Notes under the pieces: model-generated
Told to the model about the DNA's origin: nothing
Database searches by the model: none
The model's input: the letters and a program-made list of their open reading frames with translations, nothing else
Program-made: the position numbers and the translations under genes
Source: Rhabdophis nuchalis
Taxonomy: Eukaryota; Chordata; Lepidosauria; Squamata; Natricidae
Assembly (NCBI GenBank): GCA_039707465.1
Contig: CM077643.1
Location: forward strand, 46,256,605-46,320,604
DNA: 64,000 nucleotides
Reading direction: 5' to 3'
Shown here: positions 13,992-26,874 of the stretch, piece by piece
How positions within the stretch are numbered: the first letter of the stretch is position 1
Layout of the letters: each line of letters opens with the position of its first letter

Positions 13992-15197
13992 ACTTGTGGC
14001 AGGCTGATGAGGTACTGCCTCCCTACCTATTTACACAGAAAAGTTTTTAGTAATCTTTTGGAGTCTTGAAGAGCCTACCTGTGTTCTGCCAGCCCATTTG
14101 TGGTGTGAGGGAGCAGTCCTCCAACGCTTATTTTGTGTGAGATGGATTAGGATAAACAAGTTGACTGCCCCAGCTCTCTAATCCTTACTCTAGTAAAGAT
14201 TTTATCAAGTGACATTAGCCTAATGAGTAAGGACTAACCCTGGATCAATACTACAACTGTTTCTTAATTGCGGATTTAGAGGATTGACCTGATTGACCGA
14301 CCACATCTTAATTTAAATAATTTCAGTTATCTGGAGAAGCTTCTGAAGAAATGACCTAGGCACCTTTCATCAAATTGAAGAGAAGCAAAGAACATTAATT
14401 TAAAGCAGTTCTCAGTATCAGACTTGATTTGTTCTATTTGAGAAACCTTTGAAGAGATGAACATCTGATATTAGTTCATACAACAAAAAACCTTGGGGAG
14501 CATCAGTTTGGCTAAGATGTTCAGGTAGTTCAAATAGATATTTCTGACATGAAGTTTTCCAGCTCGTTTAGCCATCATATTTATTGTGAGCCATCTAAAA
14601 GTAATCTGCTTTTGAGTCTGAAGCTAAAACATTTTGGTTTGAGTTTGAGCTAGCCTCAAAACTATTTGAAGACTTTTGTGTGAATTCTGCAAAGCAAAAT
14701 TTCTTTTAAAAAGTTCTTGCAAGAAGGGGTGGGAATGTAATCAGTATAATCTCTTCTCTGGCAGCTCCAGAGTCTTTGAAAATTAATTTGGAAACTTTAC
14801 TTTCATGTGAACATCTGGTCTCGGGATAACAAACTAAACAGGAAAGTTTCTCTACTTGAGGATGTCTCTTAATGCTCATGATTAGATTATTGCAATGTAA
14901 TTAGTTAAAATGTACTTGATGAATATTGGCAGTAGATGCAACAATCTAGATGTACAGTTTTCTCTCTTCAGTTTTGGGATGAACACCAAACAGCCAATCC
15001 CTTGTGGAATTTCCCATGGAGGAAATATGTTGGACTAATTTATCACAGTTCACAAAGAATACAACATTTCATCACTGTCTGACTGATAAGTCCATATTCT
15101 AACAGTTGACAACTTCCTTCTATTGTCTCCAGAAATTTGCTTAACACAGATGTCTAGCATTTATCATAAATTAGCTATTTCCAAGCTTTCTTTAGAA

Positions 15198-15729
15198 CAG
15201 GGGTCCCCAACCTTTTTTACACCAGGGACCGGTTTCATTTTAAAGAAAATTCTGCGGACCGGCTGGCGTAGAGGAGGAGCGGGGGGGAAGGGGAACAGGC
15301 GGTGCATGTGCATGCAGGGGGGAGTCGGCTCACTTGGCCCTCTAGGGCCTCCAACGACGGGAACAGCTGCGCCTGCGCATGCGCATGTGAGGAGGGAGTC
15401 GGCTCACTCGGCCCTCTAGGGCAGGGGTTCCCAAACGTGACAACTTTAAGACTTGTGGACTTCAACTATCGGAATTCTCAAGCCAGCATAGCTGGCTGGA
15501 GAATTCCGGGAGTTGAAGTCCACAAGTCTTAAAGTTGCCAAGTTTGGGCACCCCTGCTCTAGGGCCTCCAATGGCGCGAACGACCGCACCTGCGCTCTCC
15601 CGCATCTGGTGCACGCACTGCCCAGGGTGCTGCCCCCTCCTCCCTCCTCCTCCTCTCCGGCTCTGCGGCCCGGTTCCTATCAAGCCATGGACCGGCACCG
15701 GTCCACGGCCCGGGGGTTGGGGACCCCTG
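15198..15729. mobile_element. hAT element (outer) in MAPK1IP1L 3' region
   Basis: Terminal inverted repeats CAGGGGTCCCCAACC and GGTTGGGGACCCCTG are flanked by the 8-bp duplication CTTTAGAA (15190-15197 and 15730-15737). The GC-rich interior (CCAGGGACCGG, CACCGGTCCACGG) contrasts with the AT-rich host. No transposase frame. A shorter related copy is at 57647-57843. Confidence 0.9.
15422..15556. mobile_element. Palindromic hAT MITE nested inside the outer hAT
   Basis: A near-perfect foldback (CAGGGGTTCCCAAACG... to ...TTTGGGCACCCCTG) with the 8-bp duplication CTCTAGGG (15414-15421 and 15557-15564). The duplication lies in the outer element's own sequence, so this insertion came later. Confidence 0.9.
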
Positions 15730-18482
15730 CTTTAGAAAATAACATTGCAGGAGAGATTTTTAGGGAGTTCATATTCTTCCTAAGAAATAATGGACTAGCT
15801 CAATTTACTAAGAATGGATATGACTTAGGCATGTGTCCTGTAGTGTTTGTGGAAATATTTATTTCCTCAAATCAAATGAATTTGAAAAGGCTCATTTTTT
15901 TTCTCCATCCCTTCTTGTCCTAGTTTAGTAAGCATTTCCCATCCCCCACCCACATTGGTTCATGTTATCTTCCTGTCTTTCCTCAATGGTCAGCTTCTCT
16001 TAAAGAATATTGCATCTTCCCATTAGCTTTAAACCACAGAAATTTGTACGGCCGATGGGTTTAGCATTCCAGTGATCTTTGGCAATATCAGATAATTTAG
16101 CTTAATGATGGGAACTACAGCTTGGCAAGTTTCACAAGTAAGCTAAATTATTAGTTATTTTCAAGTAGCATTGATTGAGAGTTCCAGTGCTAATGAACTT
16201 TGAAGCGACATCCCATTTAACTTTGTATTATCTAAAGTAGTTCTTTGAGGATAGGTGTGTTTTTCTTCATTGTAGGGGCATTCCATTTTCTCATTTTCAG
16301 TACACGGTTGATAAACGTGCCTGTCTCTGATGACATCATCTTCCTCCATAGGTTCTAGCTTGCACTGCATGATTGACTTTAAAAAGGAATCCGCTATAAT
16401 GTAGAAATATTAAAGTAAAATATTGAGAAGTTTCGATTGTGGAAAGATACTAAGAAGCTTTGTCAGAATTCCAGTTCAAATTTGAAAAATTTAGATATTT
16501 CCTATGTTGGCTTACAGTGAGGGAGACTAAATATGACTGACAATAAAAGTATATAAGTTTGTGATACTTGGCAGAACACTTGAGGTGAATGCAGTTATAT
16601 GAAATAAGAAATGTGGATCAAAATATAGAATAGGTTAGTATTAATTCTTCTGTGCTCTGCCTACTCTATAGAAATATTAAATTTTACAAACTCCTGAAGA
16701 AGACTGAAAGGCATTTTGCAAAGTTTTTCTAAGATGACAGAATACTTTTTTTTTTTTTGCTAAATCTTAAAATCAAGCTCACAGAATAATAGCCCTAATA
16801 CATGTTGATTTCTCCCCATCCTATACCCAAATGATGATAAAAACACTATTTTGTTTTACTATCAGTGCAACCGCAATACAAACCTACTCAGAAGGAAGTC
16901 CTATTACCTTCAGTGACTTTTATGTAAGCGGTTGTAGGGTTGGAGCTATGTCAGATTAGGACCCTGCTTAAACTAGAAGCATTCTGGCAGGATTTCCTCC
17001 ATGTTATATCGGCTGGTGGGATTGGCTGAGATTCTGGGCCGTGCACCTGAGAAATGTTGTTAGCCATTGCTCCAAATAAGGAATTGTAGCAGAAGAAAAC
17101 AGTAACGCAGCATTTTATATAGTTATAAAACTCTAAATGTTACCTGTGCATATCATTCAGATTCTGCTGCGTGAGGGTTGGGAAGGCAGAAAAGACTCCA
17201 TTGATAGACCTGCAGCAGCATTTGCGCCATCCTTCATCGCTGGAAGTTTTGCAAGCCTATTAGCTGCTTGCTTGATTTTTCTTGTGCATAATTCCACATT
17301 CAATGCCTTGGCTCCCTTTCCACAGAAATCCTCCACGAACGCCTTTTCTGCCTACAAAAGACTCTGTCAGCCTTTAATTTACCTTTGATGCATCACTTAG
17401 AGGCTAGAGGCAAAGAGGGACTGTAAGAAACTCTGCAGAGGCAGCAAAACGATGATATGCAGCTGACACCCTTCTGTCCTTGTATCAAGACATCTGAGGC
17501 TAGCCTGTAAGTTGCATATGAGTGTGATGGCATCATCCTGTGCACATGATTTGCCTTTCCACGCCCCTATAACTTGGCTGGAAATCCTTTAGTGTATTGT
17601 CCAAGAGAATATATATCTATGTAGGAAGAAGGAGAAGATACAACCAGGTTTTTAAAACGGGCAAGCTCTGTGGTTCAAAACCCAACTAAAACGAAGCTGG
17701 CAAGTCTTGATGGGGATTCAGCATCTCTGCTTATCTTATTCCTTCGTGTTAAGAAGTTTTTTCCTTGCCATATGGAGATACTATTCCTCCAACAGGGAAG
17801 AAGACTCCCTTCCAGAGAGCAATTGTAGTTTGACGCTGTGTAGTAAAACCTTTTTAACCCTTCTGTCTCACGTGTGAGTGATTTGGGGCATGATGCTTGT
17901 TATGCAATGGAATTTGTATTGTTTATTGTGTTCCTTGTGAGCTAAAACTGCTGAGAAGTTTGAGGTTGGTTGTTTGGCTTGTGTTTCTGGGATGTTTATT
18001 TAACTGCTTCTGTTTATGACATGGAATTATTAAGCAATCACACTTTTAAAGTATAGACCATATCACCTGCTGCTGTATTTTTTTTTCTTTATAGATGACA
18101 AATATTTGCTGTATGATGGTAGCGAAGAGGCTTTAAATACAGGATTTGATATTTTTTGAAAATGTTGTTACTCTTTGTATACATTTAGACATTTAGCATA
18201 TTTCAAGACAACACTGTACACACAGTATACTTCATAAAAGTTTTATTTCAGCTACTTGCCTCTATAACAAGGGCTTTTACTTACAAAGTGATTTTAATAG
18301 ACTCTGATTATTGACATATCACAAAAAATTCTGGGTAATTTTTTTTTGATCAGATGCTAAGAGAACTGTAAGACTTTACTACCCCTTTTACTTTAATTCA
18401 TTATGTTTCACAGGGGGTGGAGGAGACAGAGGGGCAATAGGGGCATCCAATTCAAATTGACAAAATGTAGTTTTGCCAATTC

Positions 18483-18488
18483 AATAAA
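18483..18488 (+). terminator. MAPK1IP1L: Candidate MAPK1IP1L polyadenylation signal
   Basis: AATAAA in a non-repetitive stretch 4.5 kb after the stop codon. Earlier cryptic sites are possible, so this is one candidate only. Confidence 0.35.
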
Positions 18489-18505
18489 AGATGTAACTTT
18501 GGACT

Positions 18506-19960
18506 ATAAAATGGGGGAACACCAAAACATTTGAAGCTCTTTTAGTTTTTGACAGCACAAGGACAATTAATAGTTCCTTTTAAGGAAAATTAGTCAGCAA
18601 AATTTAGTCAGCAAAAATTCATGGGTGTTTCTACTATTTTTAGAAATATTCTCTCTCTACTACATCTTTTAGGGGAGAAATAATGGGAATAAATTCAGAT
18701 CCAGATTATCTCTCAATCCTATAATAAATTTGTGCTGTACCAATACAAAAAATGTTACATTAAACACTTTCTCTGACCTAACAATTAAAGTTTCTACTAA
18801 AGATTAAGGAGTGGGCTATGCCCTCTTCTAGTTTGAACAGTTCTGCAAATTGCTGACCCTCTCTGGGACAACATGATCTGGATCAGTGAATTTGCATACT
18901 GTAGAGTGACTCTTAAATCAGAATATGGAATGTAAACTGAATGAAAAAAAATATCTCTTGAATTAGTCATAACCTGATCCCACAGGTTCTCTTAAAAGGG
19001 ATCAGGATGAGTCAGAACCGGCATTCAAGAAAGGTAGAGCAAGGCGAGATAGCCTGACCTTAACCTCCACCCAGCTCCACCAATGCATCGACATTAAAGA
19101 GGCAGCAACCAAAAGCACAAGGTTGATGGCCTACAGCCAACTAGAGACAGTCGAGTTAATCTCAAAGAAGGCCAGGGCATATGAGAAACAGCTGTGCTTG
19201 GGTGGAGCTTGGAGCTGAGGCTGTTTAGGAAACAACAGGCAGAGGTACTTTTTGAATATTGAAGAAAGATTTCTTCACTGACTTCTTTCTGAAATCATGA
19301 CCTTTGAGCAGTCTCAGACCACTGCCTGCTTGGTATGTCTAACTACATATACAAACTCTAGGTCATAAATGTGGATTTATGACGAGGGACAGGCCTGATA
19401 ATTTGACATTTTTGTCAACAACAGATAAGCATCTCTGGGAAGCCCGAAACATGGAGGATGAAAAAATGCTGCTGTGGAGCAGCACCGATGTTGGGAACCC
19501 CACCTGGTTGGCTGCCAGGATTTATAATAGCACCCTGGTTTTAATTGGTACATTTATTTATTCTATGTGCAGCACAAGACTTATTTCTCCCGCACACAAG
19601 CAAACTTGTGACTGGCCTAACATCCTCCAATGAGTTTCTATGTTTAATGGAGGACTCAAGCATCATCTCAACATCAGTACTATACAGAACAAAAGTAATT
19701 AGGAGTCCTATGCACATCAGCTCTGGAAAGCAGCGCTACTTACACTTGAGTTGCTAAAATCAAGCCAACAACTTAAAAATATGTTGGATATGCTAAAATG
19801 TGCTAAATAAGGTTCTATAGATTCCACTTACATCAGATGTCTAACAATATTTTACTATTATTTATTGCTTGGGTTTATATCATTCCACAATCCAAAAGGA
19901 CTCTGGGTGATTTTGTGGGAATATACGAACAACTGAAATATCCACAGTCCATTTAACTAA
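18506..19960. other. Intergenic, nothing recognised
   Basis: AT-rich sequence without recognisable coding exons or clear repeats. Open frames here are short and show no family resemblance. Confidence 0.5.
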
Positions 19961-19961
19961 T

Positions 19962-20437
19962 AATAATAATAATTTAATAATAATAATTTAATATTTCTAA
20001 ACCGCACCCTCTCCCCACAGGGACTCGGGGCGGTGCACAGGCACAATAAAACAATAAATACATACAAACATTTCATTAAAAATAAATTAAATATAAACCT
20101 GCGCTAAAATTCCCCATTAAAACTAACTATATTATAAAACCTCAATAAAACCCCAAAGACAGAGAGACTATCCTAGGCCGGCCAGACAGAAGAAATGAGT
20201 TTTTAATTTGAGACGGAAGGAGCGGAGGTCCGTGGTCGTCCTAATGTCGGGGGGAAGGTCGTTCCAGAGGGCCGGGCCCGCCACAGAGAGAGCCCTTCCC
20301 CTGGGCGTCGCCCGCTGACAAAGTCTAGTGGACGGCACCCGGAGAAGTCCCTCTCTGTGGGAGCGAATCGGCCGTGAGGATGTATGAGGCAGTAAATTCA
20401 TGGATGTAATGAGGCAGGATCCGATCCCGCAGATAAA
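19962..20437 (-). mobile_element. L2-like LINE 3' end
   Basis: Same 3' end as the 1511-4090 element: TAATAA-rich tail, then the CTCTCCCCACAGGGACTCGG block, then a 77-codon minus-strand frame ending FRLKLKTHFFCLAGLG. A 16-base filler interrupts the LINE at about 20393-20408, inside a duplicated ATGAGGCAG. Confidence 0.9.
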
Positions 20438-20442
20438 CTACG

Positions 20443-20928
20443 CTTAATAAAATGCAAAGAAATGAGCATAACATTCAAACACTCTTCTGAAGGATTTTTC
20501 AGCTGCTGCTAGAAGGCAGTTAAAGTTGGAATTGATCTAAAATGTACAAGGAGGCTATTCCAGATGATTGGTGCTGCTATAGAAAAGCAGTGCTTCCAAA
20601 TTTCCCAAAAGCAAATCCTCTGCCCCTCCTGAAACTGAGGAACCGCCAGCTACTTTCTCCCAAAATGTCAAATTGATCGGGGCCAGTTTCAGTGGGCAAA
20701 TGGTCCCGAAGATAACCTAGGGCAAACCATAAAAGGCTTTATAAGTTAAAGCCGGCGTTTACAATCCTCCAGGAGTCCAGAGGGAGCCAATCCAGGGGTA
20801 GGTATCCCCATAGCAAAGGTATCATCTGCCCTCACAAACAAGTATGGGATAATATGATGTAATTCGGGGGGGGGGGTGTTATTTAAAGGCAGCCCCATGG
20901 AAAATGTATTGCAATAATCCAGTAATAG
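20443..20928 (-). mobile_element. Older L2-like LINE fragment
   Basis: Read on the minus strand it shows decayed L2-type C-terminal sequence (a LDYCNTFSMGLP-like stretch around 20880-20925, then heavily mutated). More diverged than the adjacent young copy, so a separate insertion. Confidence 0.5.
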
Positions 20929-20984
20929 TCATTACATCCATGAATTTATTGTACTCTCTATAAACTTAAACTGATTTAACAATC

Positions 20985-21560
20985 AGTTTAGGTAGACCTT
21001 AGCTTAAGATCACAGTTGGGACTAGAATTTCCATTGCTAAGCAAGGTGAGTGAGTCATGCCTGATTTTATAATTTTTTTTGCCATGTTAAGAGAATTCTT
21101 TCTAGAGAGCCAAGGTCATCCTTTGTCTTTGCACCTCTGCACCTGACCGGAACTGGATGGGAGGAAGCTGCCAGCATGGCAGTGGAAGATTGGACCATGT
21201 GAGGGGCTTGTGGGTGTGGGGGCAAGATCTTGGAACTTTCAACTGGCTGGGAAAACCGGGAAGCCTTCAGATTCAGGTTTTCCCAGATGTACCAACATGG
21301 TTCTCTTCATAAATTGGAACTCTGAGCAGTACTTTGCCTTGGACTCTGATTTACTTTTGGATGCTATTTGGAACCCTGACACTCACATTGACTGCTTGTT
21401 TGAAGCTGGCTGAGAAGGTTGCGAATGGTAATCATATGACCCTGGAATGCTGCTACTGTTGCCAGCTGCCAAGCAGCTGAATTTTAATCACATGATCATG
21501 GGGGTGCTGCAATAATCTTAAGTGTGACTTCCTAAGTAACTTTTCAGTGTAACATGCAGT
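20985..21560. mobile_element. Mariner-like MITE, interrupted
   Basis: The left part (20985-21090, AGGTAGACCTTAGCTTAAGATC...) and right part (21410-21560, with TTAATCACATGATCATGGGG) match the MITE family. About 320 bp of unrelated sequence lies between. Confidence 0.45.
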
Positions 21561-22065
21561 TTCATGGTTCAGCCAGAAGAGAGCACTGTTTTTCAACAAA
21601 CTTCCCACTTCACCACTCATTCTGCAGACTTCGAGGTATCTGAAAGGATGTCCCACAAAAGAGTATTAATATAGTTCTTCATTCTATGTCCAGCACATGG
21701 AAATGTAAGTCGGATTCCTAACAACAAGAGGAGTCTGAAAGTGTAACTAGTTTCCCTGTGGAGTAATGAGGTTGTCTTTTTTCATTGAGAATATTCAATT
21801 CAATACAAGCTGGGCAGCCATCTGGCTTTAATTTGGATTCCAGCAATGGGCGAGGACTTTGATTGAATAGCCTAGAGATGGTTCCTTCCAGTGATGTAAC
21901 TGCATGAATTCCCAGCCAGTAAGGCCAATAGCTGGAGATCAGGAGAAACTGTCCCAACACAGCTGGAGAGCACAAGGAGGGAAAGGATGGAGTAACAATG
22001 TTAAATAAATCCTTACAGCAACTCAGTCAAACTGAAGCGAATCATTATTTTCCCAGCTGCAATAT

Positions 22066-22620
22066 TTTTAACAGTTGGAAGGGACCTTGGAGATCTTCTA
22101 GTCCAGCCCTCTACTCAAGCAGGAGACTTAAGTCTATACCATTTCAGGCAAATGGTTGTCCTATCTCTTCTTGAAAACCTCCTGTGGTAGAGCACCCACA
22201 ACTTCTGAAGGCAAGCTGTATCATGATTAATTGATCTGACTGTCAGAAAATTTCTCACGTCTATGTTGGTTCTCTCTTTGATTAGTTTCCATCCATTGCC
22301 TCTTGTTCTGCCTTCAGGTGCTTTGAAGAATAGATCAATCCCCCTCTTTTTTGTGGCAGCCCTCAGATATCAGAACACTGCTATCATGTTTCCCCAAGTC
22401 CTTCTCTTTGTTAGACTAGACATACCCAATTCCTGCAACTGTTCTTCATATGTTCCAGCCAACAGCCCCCTACTCTTCTTTGTTGCTCTTCTCTGCACTC
22501 TTTCAACACAGTTTCAACATCTATTTTTTTTAATATTGTAGCAACCAAAACTGGACACAATATTCCAAGTATTGGTCTTGTCTGAAAAAAGGAGATGCTG
22601 TAATAATGCCAATCTGTTGT
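22066..22620 (-). mobile_element. CR1 LINE 3' fragment
   Basis: Starts at the CR1 3' end GTTGGAAGGGACCTTGGAGA and continues through the minus-strand RT C-terminal code with several frameshifts. Confidence 0.8.
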
Positions 22621-22729
22621 GGAAAGTTATCACCCATCTCTCTCCCAGAAAAATGAAATACCCTAGGAAATATTGAAAAGGCAGAATATTATATTTCCCT
22701 AGATGTGAAAATGAAGAAACATGTTTTGT

Positions 22730-23150
22730 TTCCTGCAGCCTCCTGCCCCCATCCCTTTTGTCAATGGGCCATTAAGGCCTGAGCTAGTTTACTTTACATA
22801 ATAAAAAGTTCTCCTCTTCAGCTCCAGAGTCATGGGATTAAGCTAGGACTGGCCTTACCAAACCTGGACTCAGCCCATGGGAGCCTGGCAACCAATCAGA
22901 GTACAGTTCTTACACAGGAACAAGAAACAGATAGGTGGGGCCGAACAGTTGATAAAAAGCCCTGCAAGCCCCTTGCTCAGCCCTTCTCTTCCTGCCCACC
23001 AACATTGAGGCATGTGAGCACCTTTTCTGTTCAGGACTCCAGCCATGTGGTCCTGTCCACCATTAAACCATCTTTCCAAGCAGCCTCTATGTCTCCAGTG
23101 TCTTCTTCCCCACTTGGAGCCGAACCCAGAAGGACATTCCTTTTAACACT
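22730..23150 (+). mobile_element. Possible endogenous retrovirus LTR
   Basis: The order of sites suggests an LTR: CCAAT box in CAACCAATCAGAG (about 22890), TATA-like GATAAAAAGCC (about 22950), and a U5-like 3' part rich in CTCC/TCTTC ending AGCCGAACCCAGAAGGACATT. No internal viral genes adjoin it and exact ends and target duplication were not found, so at most a solo or truncated LTR. Confidence 0.4.
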
Positions 23151-23950
23151 GTGTTTACCGAACTGCTGGATAGATTCCTGGAAGAATACATATTATGTGT
23201 TTTTAAACTGGGAAAGGAATTTTAATTGCTTGAAAGTGTGAGTCATAGCTGTTTTTGCAAAATAAGTTGTGTCATCAATTCATTCTGGAGTTGTGGTCTA
23301 TGACTTGGAGCCTTGTGATTCCAACAGATAAGAGTACTCACATGAGCAGATTGCACCAACAATAAGCTCTTCTGGCTAGCTGCTGTCCTTTGTGATTCTG
23401 ATGCTTGTAGAAAAGTGGGGAGAGGGCTTACATCACAAGTTGCTACCTTCCACCCCATTGAATGCCACTGAGCAGCAGTCTCAGAAAAGATGCCTGACTT
23501 AAGCTAGGACTAAAAACTCATGACAAGATGAGAACTGAATCTCAATAGGTAAAATGAGAAGAAGAAGCATATACCCCAGTCTTACCCACTATATGCCTGC
23601 TGAAAGGTAAGTAATCCTGAATTTTTGTACCCGGGCATATTAATAAACAAGCACACATTTTAAATAACTATGAGCAGCCCTGAATGGAAAGGTGGTTTTG
23701 AATGAAGAAATTATGTATCTTTGGGCAGGAATGGTTTACTGGCTCCCAGTTCATTCTTTGCTCAAAAACGTGAATAAAAATTCAATCAGTATGCACACGT
23801 GAAAGAAATGACAGCTATGTGATTCCCCCAAATAAAGTTCATCCCAGATCAGTGGGATTAGAAGAGCAGATGGCAGTCATGGCTTGGGGGACCTTTGCAC
23901 AATTTTGTGTTGTATGCCAATTGCATCCATTCCTAGATCAAGTGGATCTA
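23150..23950. other. Intergenic, nothing recognised
   Basis: No coding exon, clear repeat or structured motif seen. Confidence 0.5.
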
Positions 23951-23954
23951 CTCA

Positions 23955-24250
23955 GAGTCATTCACATTCCTACTCACTTCCCGGATGGACTACTGCAATG
24001 TACGGTAATTTACACGGGGTTATCCTTGAAGAGCATTTGAAAGCTTCAACTGGTGCTTCATGCAGTAATACAGATAGTTCCAGTATGTTTTTGTAGTGGA
24101 GCTGCATTGGTTACCAGTTTGTTTCTGGGTCCACTTTAAAGTGTTGTTTTGACCTTTAAAATCTGTAGCCGCCCAGCGATATTTGCTGAGATGGGTGGCT
24201 ATAGAAATCGAATGAACGAACGAACGAACGAATGAATGAATGAATGACCG
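23955..24250 (+). mobile_element. Old L2 LINE 3' end with GAAC/GAAT microsatellite
   Basis: Decayed plus-strand L2 code (a DYCNV-like remnant at 23985-24002) ends in GGGTGGCTATAGAAATCGAATG, the usual L2 3' terminus, followed by (GAAC)n(GAAT)n at 24211-24247. Confidence 0.65.
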
Positions 24251-25360
24251 ACCAACCAACCTGACATGGCATGGGACTAGGTTATTTGAAGGACCCATCT
24301 CTCTGATTACATCTGCTCAACGTAACAGATCCAGCAGAGAGGACATCCGTGGATCCCATTGCCTAGGAAATTATATTTGGTGAGCTCTAGGTGAAGAATC
24401 TGTTTTGGTGTCCTCTTTATGGAGCGTGTTCCCCTCTGAGGCTGGCTTCATCACTTTTGACTTTCTGAAGATCCATCAAAACCTGGTTTTGCCATTAGGT
24501 GTGTGGAGCACATAGGTTTGGTGAATTATTGAGGTGACTCCACTATTATTATATCGCTTCATCTAATATATTTTTTAGTTTAGTTCTGATAGCTTTTTAA
24601 TGTTTAATAATAATTGTTTAGTATTAACTGTTGCAGCTTTGTTCTACTCTGCACAGAGTCACTTGTTGTATGGTTATATATACCATATTTCTCTGAATAG
24701 CACAGTATTCCCTTTGAGAGCATAATCCTTCTCAATAGTATTTTATATACCGGTAATAACTATTGACTGAAGACAATGATAAATCAGGAAGTAGAGAGAT
24801 GCTAATCTTTGTCCCTAAGAAATTATATTTCTGCACCTTCAGCATAGTGTGTTTTGTAAGACATACCAACACTGGCTTCTTCTTAATGCTTCCTTTTCAT
24901 GCAAGATGTTGCCAACCTAATAAGACCCATAAACATGCACAAAAAGGCAAAGGGTGTCCCTCCCAGTATATGGTTGGCTGACCTGATCATACATCTGTTT
25001 CTTCTGGAGTCTGTTCTCTATGAGATGACATAGAATTGCAAATGAGCTCATCTTTATTGATATCAGTTTTAGCTCCTGAAATCAATAGGACTCACAAATG
25101 TTCTGTTAAGGCTGAAAAGTTAATGTTCCACCAAGGGGATGACAAACAAAGGATGGAGAAAGGATCAAGGAAGTCAAGATAGTGGTTGCAGTTGTGTGAT
25201 CAAAGTCTCACAACATGATTAAATTGTCATGGCCACTATTGGTTGTTTTTTTTTATAACTCCCTCATTGGTGCCCCAATAACAATGTCCAGATTTACACA
25301 AACTGCAATCTTTAAGCTATGGTTTACAAACCACATTGGCATGTTCCAAAGGTGTTTTTT
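24250..25360. other. Intergenic, nothing recognised
   Basis: No gene or clearly assignable repeat. A weak Tc/hAT-like scrap with TATACCATATTTCTCTGAATAG lies near 24680. Confidence 0.4.
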
Positions 25361-25365
25361 TTCGG

Positions 25366-25795
25366 CCGATTCGCTCTCAGAGAGGGACTTCTCCGGGTGC
25401 CGTCCACTAGGCAATGCCAGCGGGCGATGCCCAGGGGAAGGGCCTTCTCTGTGATGGGCCCGACCCTTTGGAATGACCTTCCCCCTGATATTAGAACGAC
25501 CACGGACCTCCGCTCCTTCCGCCAGAAACTCAAAACCCACCTGTTTCATCTAGCCGGCCTGTCCTAACTTCATGCTTCCCGCCTCAGTCTGTAATTTTAA
25601 ATTATTTTATTCGGTTTTATGGGTCAAGTTTTAATTTTTATAAATTTGTACAGAGGACTATTTCATTCGATTTTAGTTTATGTGTATTGTTATGGTTTTG
25701 ATAATTTTAATTTTACCTGTACACCGCCCCGAGTCCCTTCGGGGAGAGGGGGCGGTCTAGAAATCTAATTAAATAATAAATAATAATAACTGGAC
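25366..25795 (+). mobile_element. L2-like LINE 3' end
   Basis: Plus-strand copy of the young family: an 82-codon frame with [20 protein letters not shown] and [20 protein letters not shown], then the hairpin block CGCCCCGAGTCCCTTCGGGG (25725-25744) and a TAATAA tail. Strong 5' truncation. Confidence 0.9.
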
Positions 25796-25796
25796 T

Positions 25797-25935
25797 GTCT
25801 GGTTTTTCTCCGAAGATGTTTCACTTCTCATCCAGGAAACTTCTTCAGCTCAGAGTCCAGTTGACTCTTGAAAAAAGCACCTTTGGGACCACCATGACTT
25901 GGATGACTGAGAATCTCCATAGACACATTGGCTTG
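25797..25935 (-). mobile_element. Penelope-like element 3' fragment with hammerhead-like core
   Basis: Inverted copy of the 4360-4960 tail (CTTGAAAAAAGCACCTTTGG, then GGATGACTGAGAATCTCCAT). The minus strand of 25818-25848 reads CTGAAGA, a short hairpin, then GAAAC, the conserved core order of a hammerhead ribozyme. Confidence 0.65.
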
Positions 25936-26407
25936 TAAACCTATCACATTAAGCCATGAAGTGGCGTGTTCAGTTTGGTTTGACCACAGTGTCTTTTGTC
26001 TCTTGTCTCCATCCGAATATTACCAGAGTACCAACTATGCTCATCAATGGACTTCCCCATCTCTCCTTCTTGCTGCTGTGGCAACATCATAGGAATAGAA
26101 AGCAAGGGATGAATAATTCTCATGCAGGTCTCCATGGCAATAGACCCTCCCTTCCACTTGTTTTTCACAAGAGAAATGTTTAATCTAATCGCAATAGCCA
26201 GAACCTTGGGTTTATAACTGGGAGAGCATGCCTCCCTGTGGCTGCCACACGTTGGATATGATTGATAAGGTATGCTTGCTTTTGGTTCATATTGCTACAT
26301 GGGGAGGAGGTCTGGAGAGACATTTCTGCAGCTGTGGCCTGATTCACTAATGCAATAAATGGAACATAGTTCCTTTTGTTGTGTCAACAGCCAATTGTGG
26401 TTTATAT

Positions 26408-26790
26408 TTAATATGCCGCTCCCACAGAGAGGGACTTCTCCGGGTGCTGTCCACTAGGCTGTGCCAGCGGGCGACGCCCAGGGGAAGGGCCTTCTCTGTG
26501 GCCGGCCCGACCCTCTGGAACGACCTTCCCCCCGATATTAGAACAACTACGGACCTCCGCTCCTTCCGTCAAAAATTTAAAACACACTTTTTCTGCTTGG
26601 CCGGCCTAGGATAATCAACTGTTTTTAGGGTTTTTAATGATTAATTTTTAGCTTTATATGGGATTTTAGCGCAGGGTTAGTTTAATTTAATTTTATATTG
26701 TACTATGTTTGTATTTTTATATGTATTTTAAATTCCCTGTGCCCCGCCTCGAGTCCCTTCGGGGAGAGAGAGCAGGTTATAAATTAAAAA

Positions 26791-26874
<84 letters not shown>

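Larger units (their letters stand above)
13992..18505 (+). other. MAPK1IP1L: Probable MAPK1IP1L 3'UTR
   Basis: Downstream of the stop there is no convincing splice donor or gene until intergenic repeats begin near 19960. The human transcript has a multi-kilobase 3'UTR, so the tract up to the AATAAA at 18483 is the natural candidate. It contains a nested hAT pair (15198-15729); otherwise it is AT-rich and repeat-poor, unlike the flanking intergenic DNA. Extent is inferred. Confidence 0.45.
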
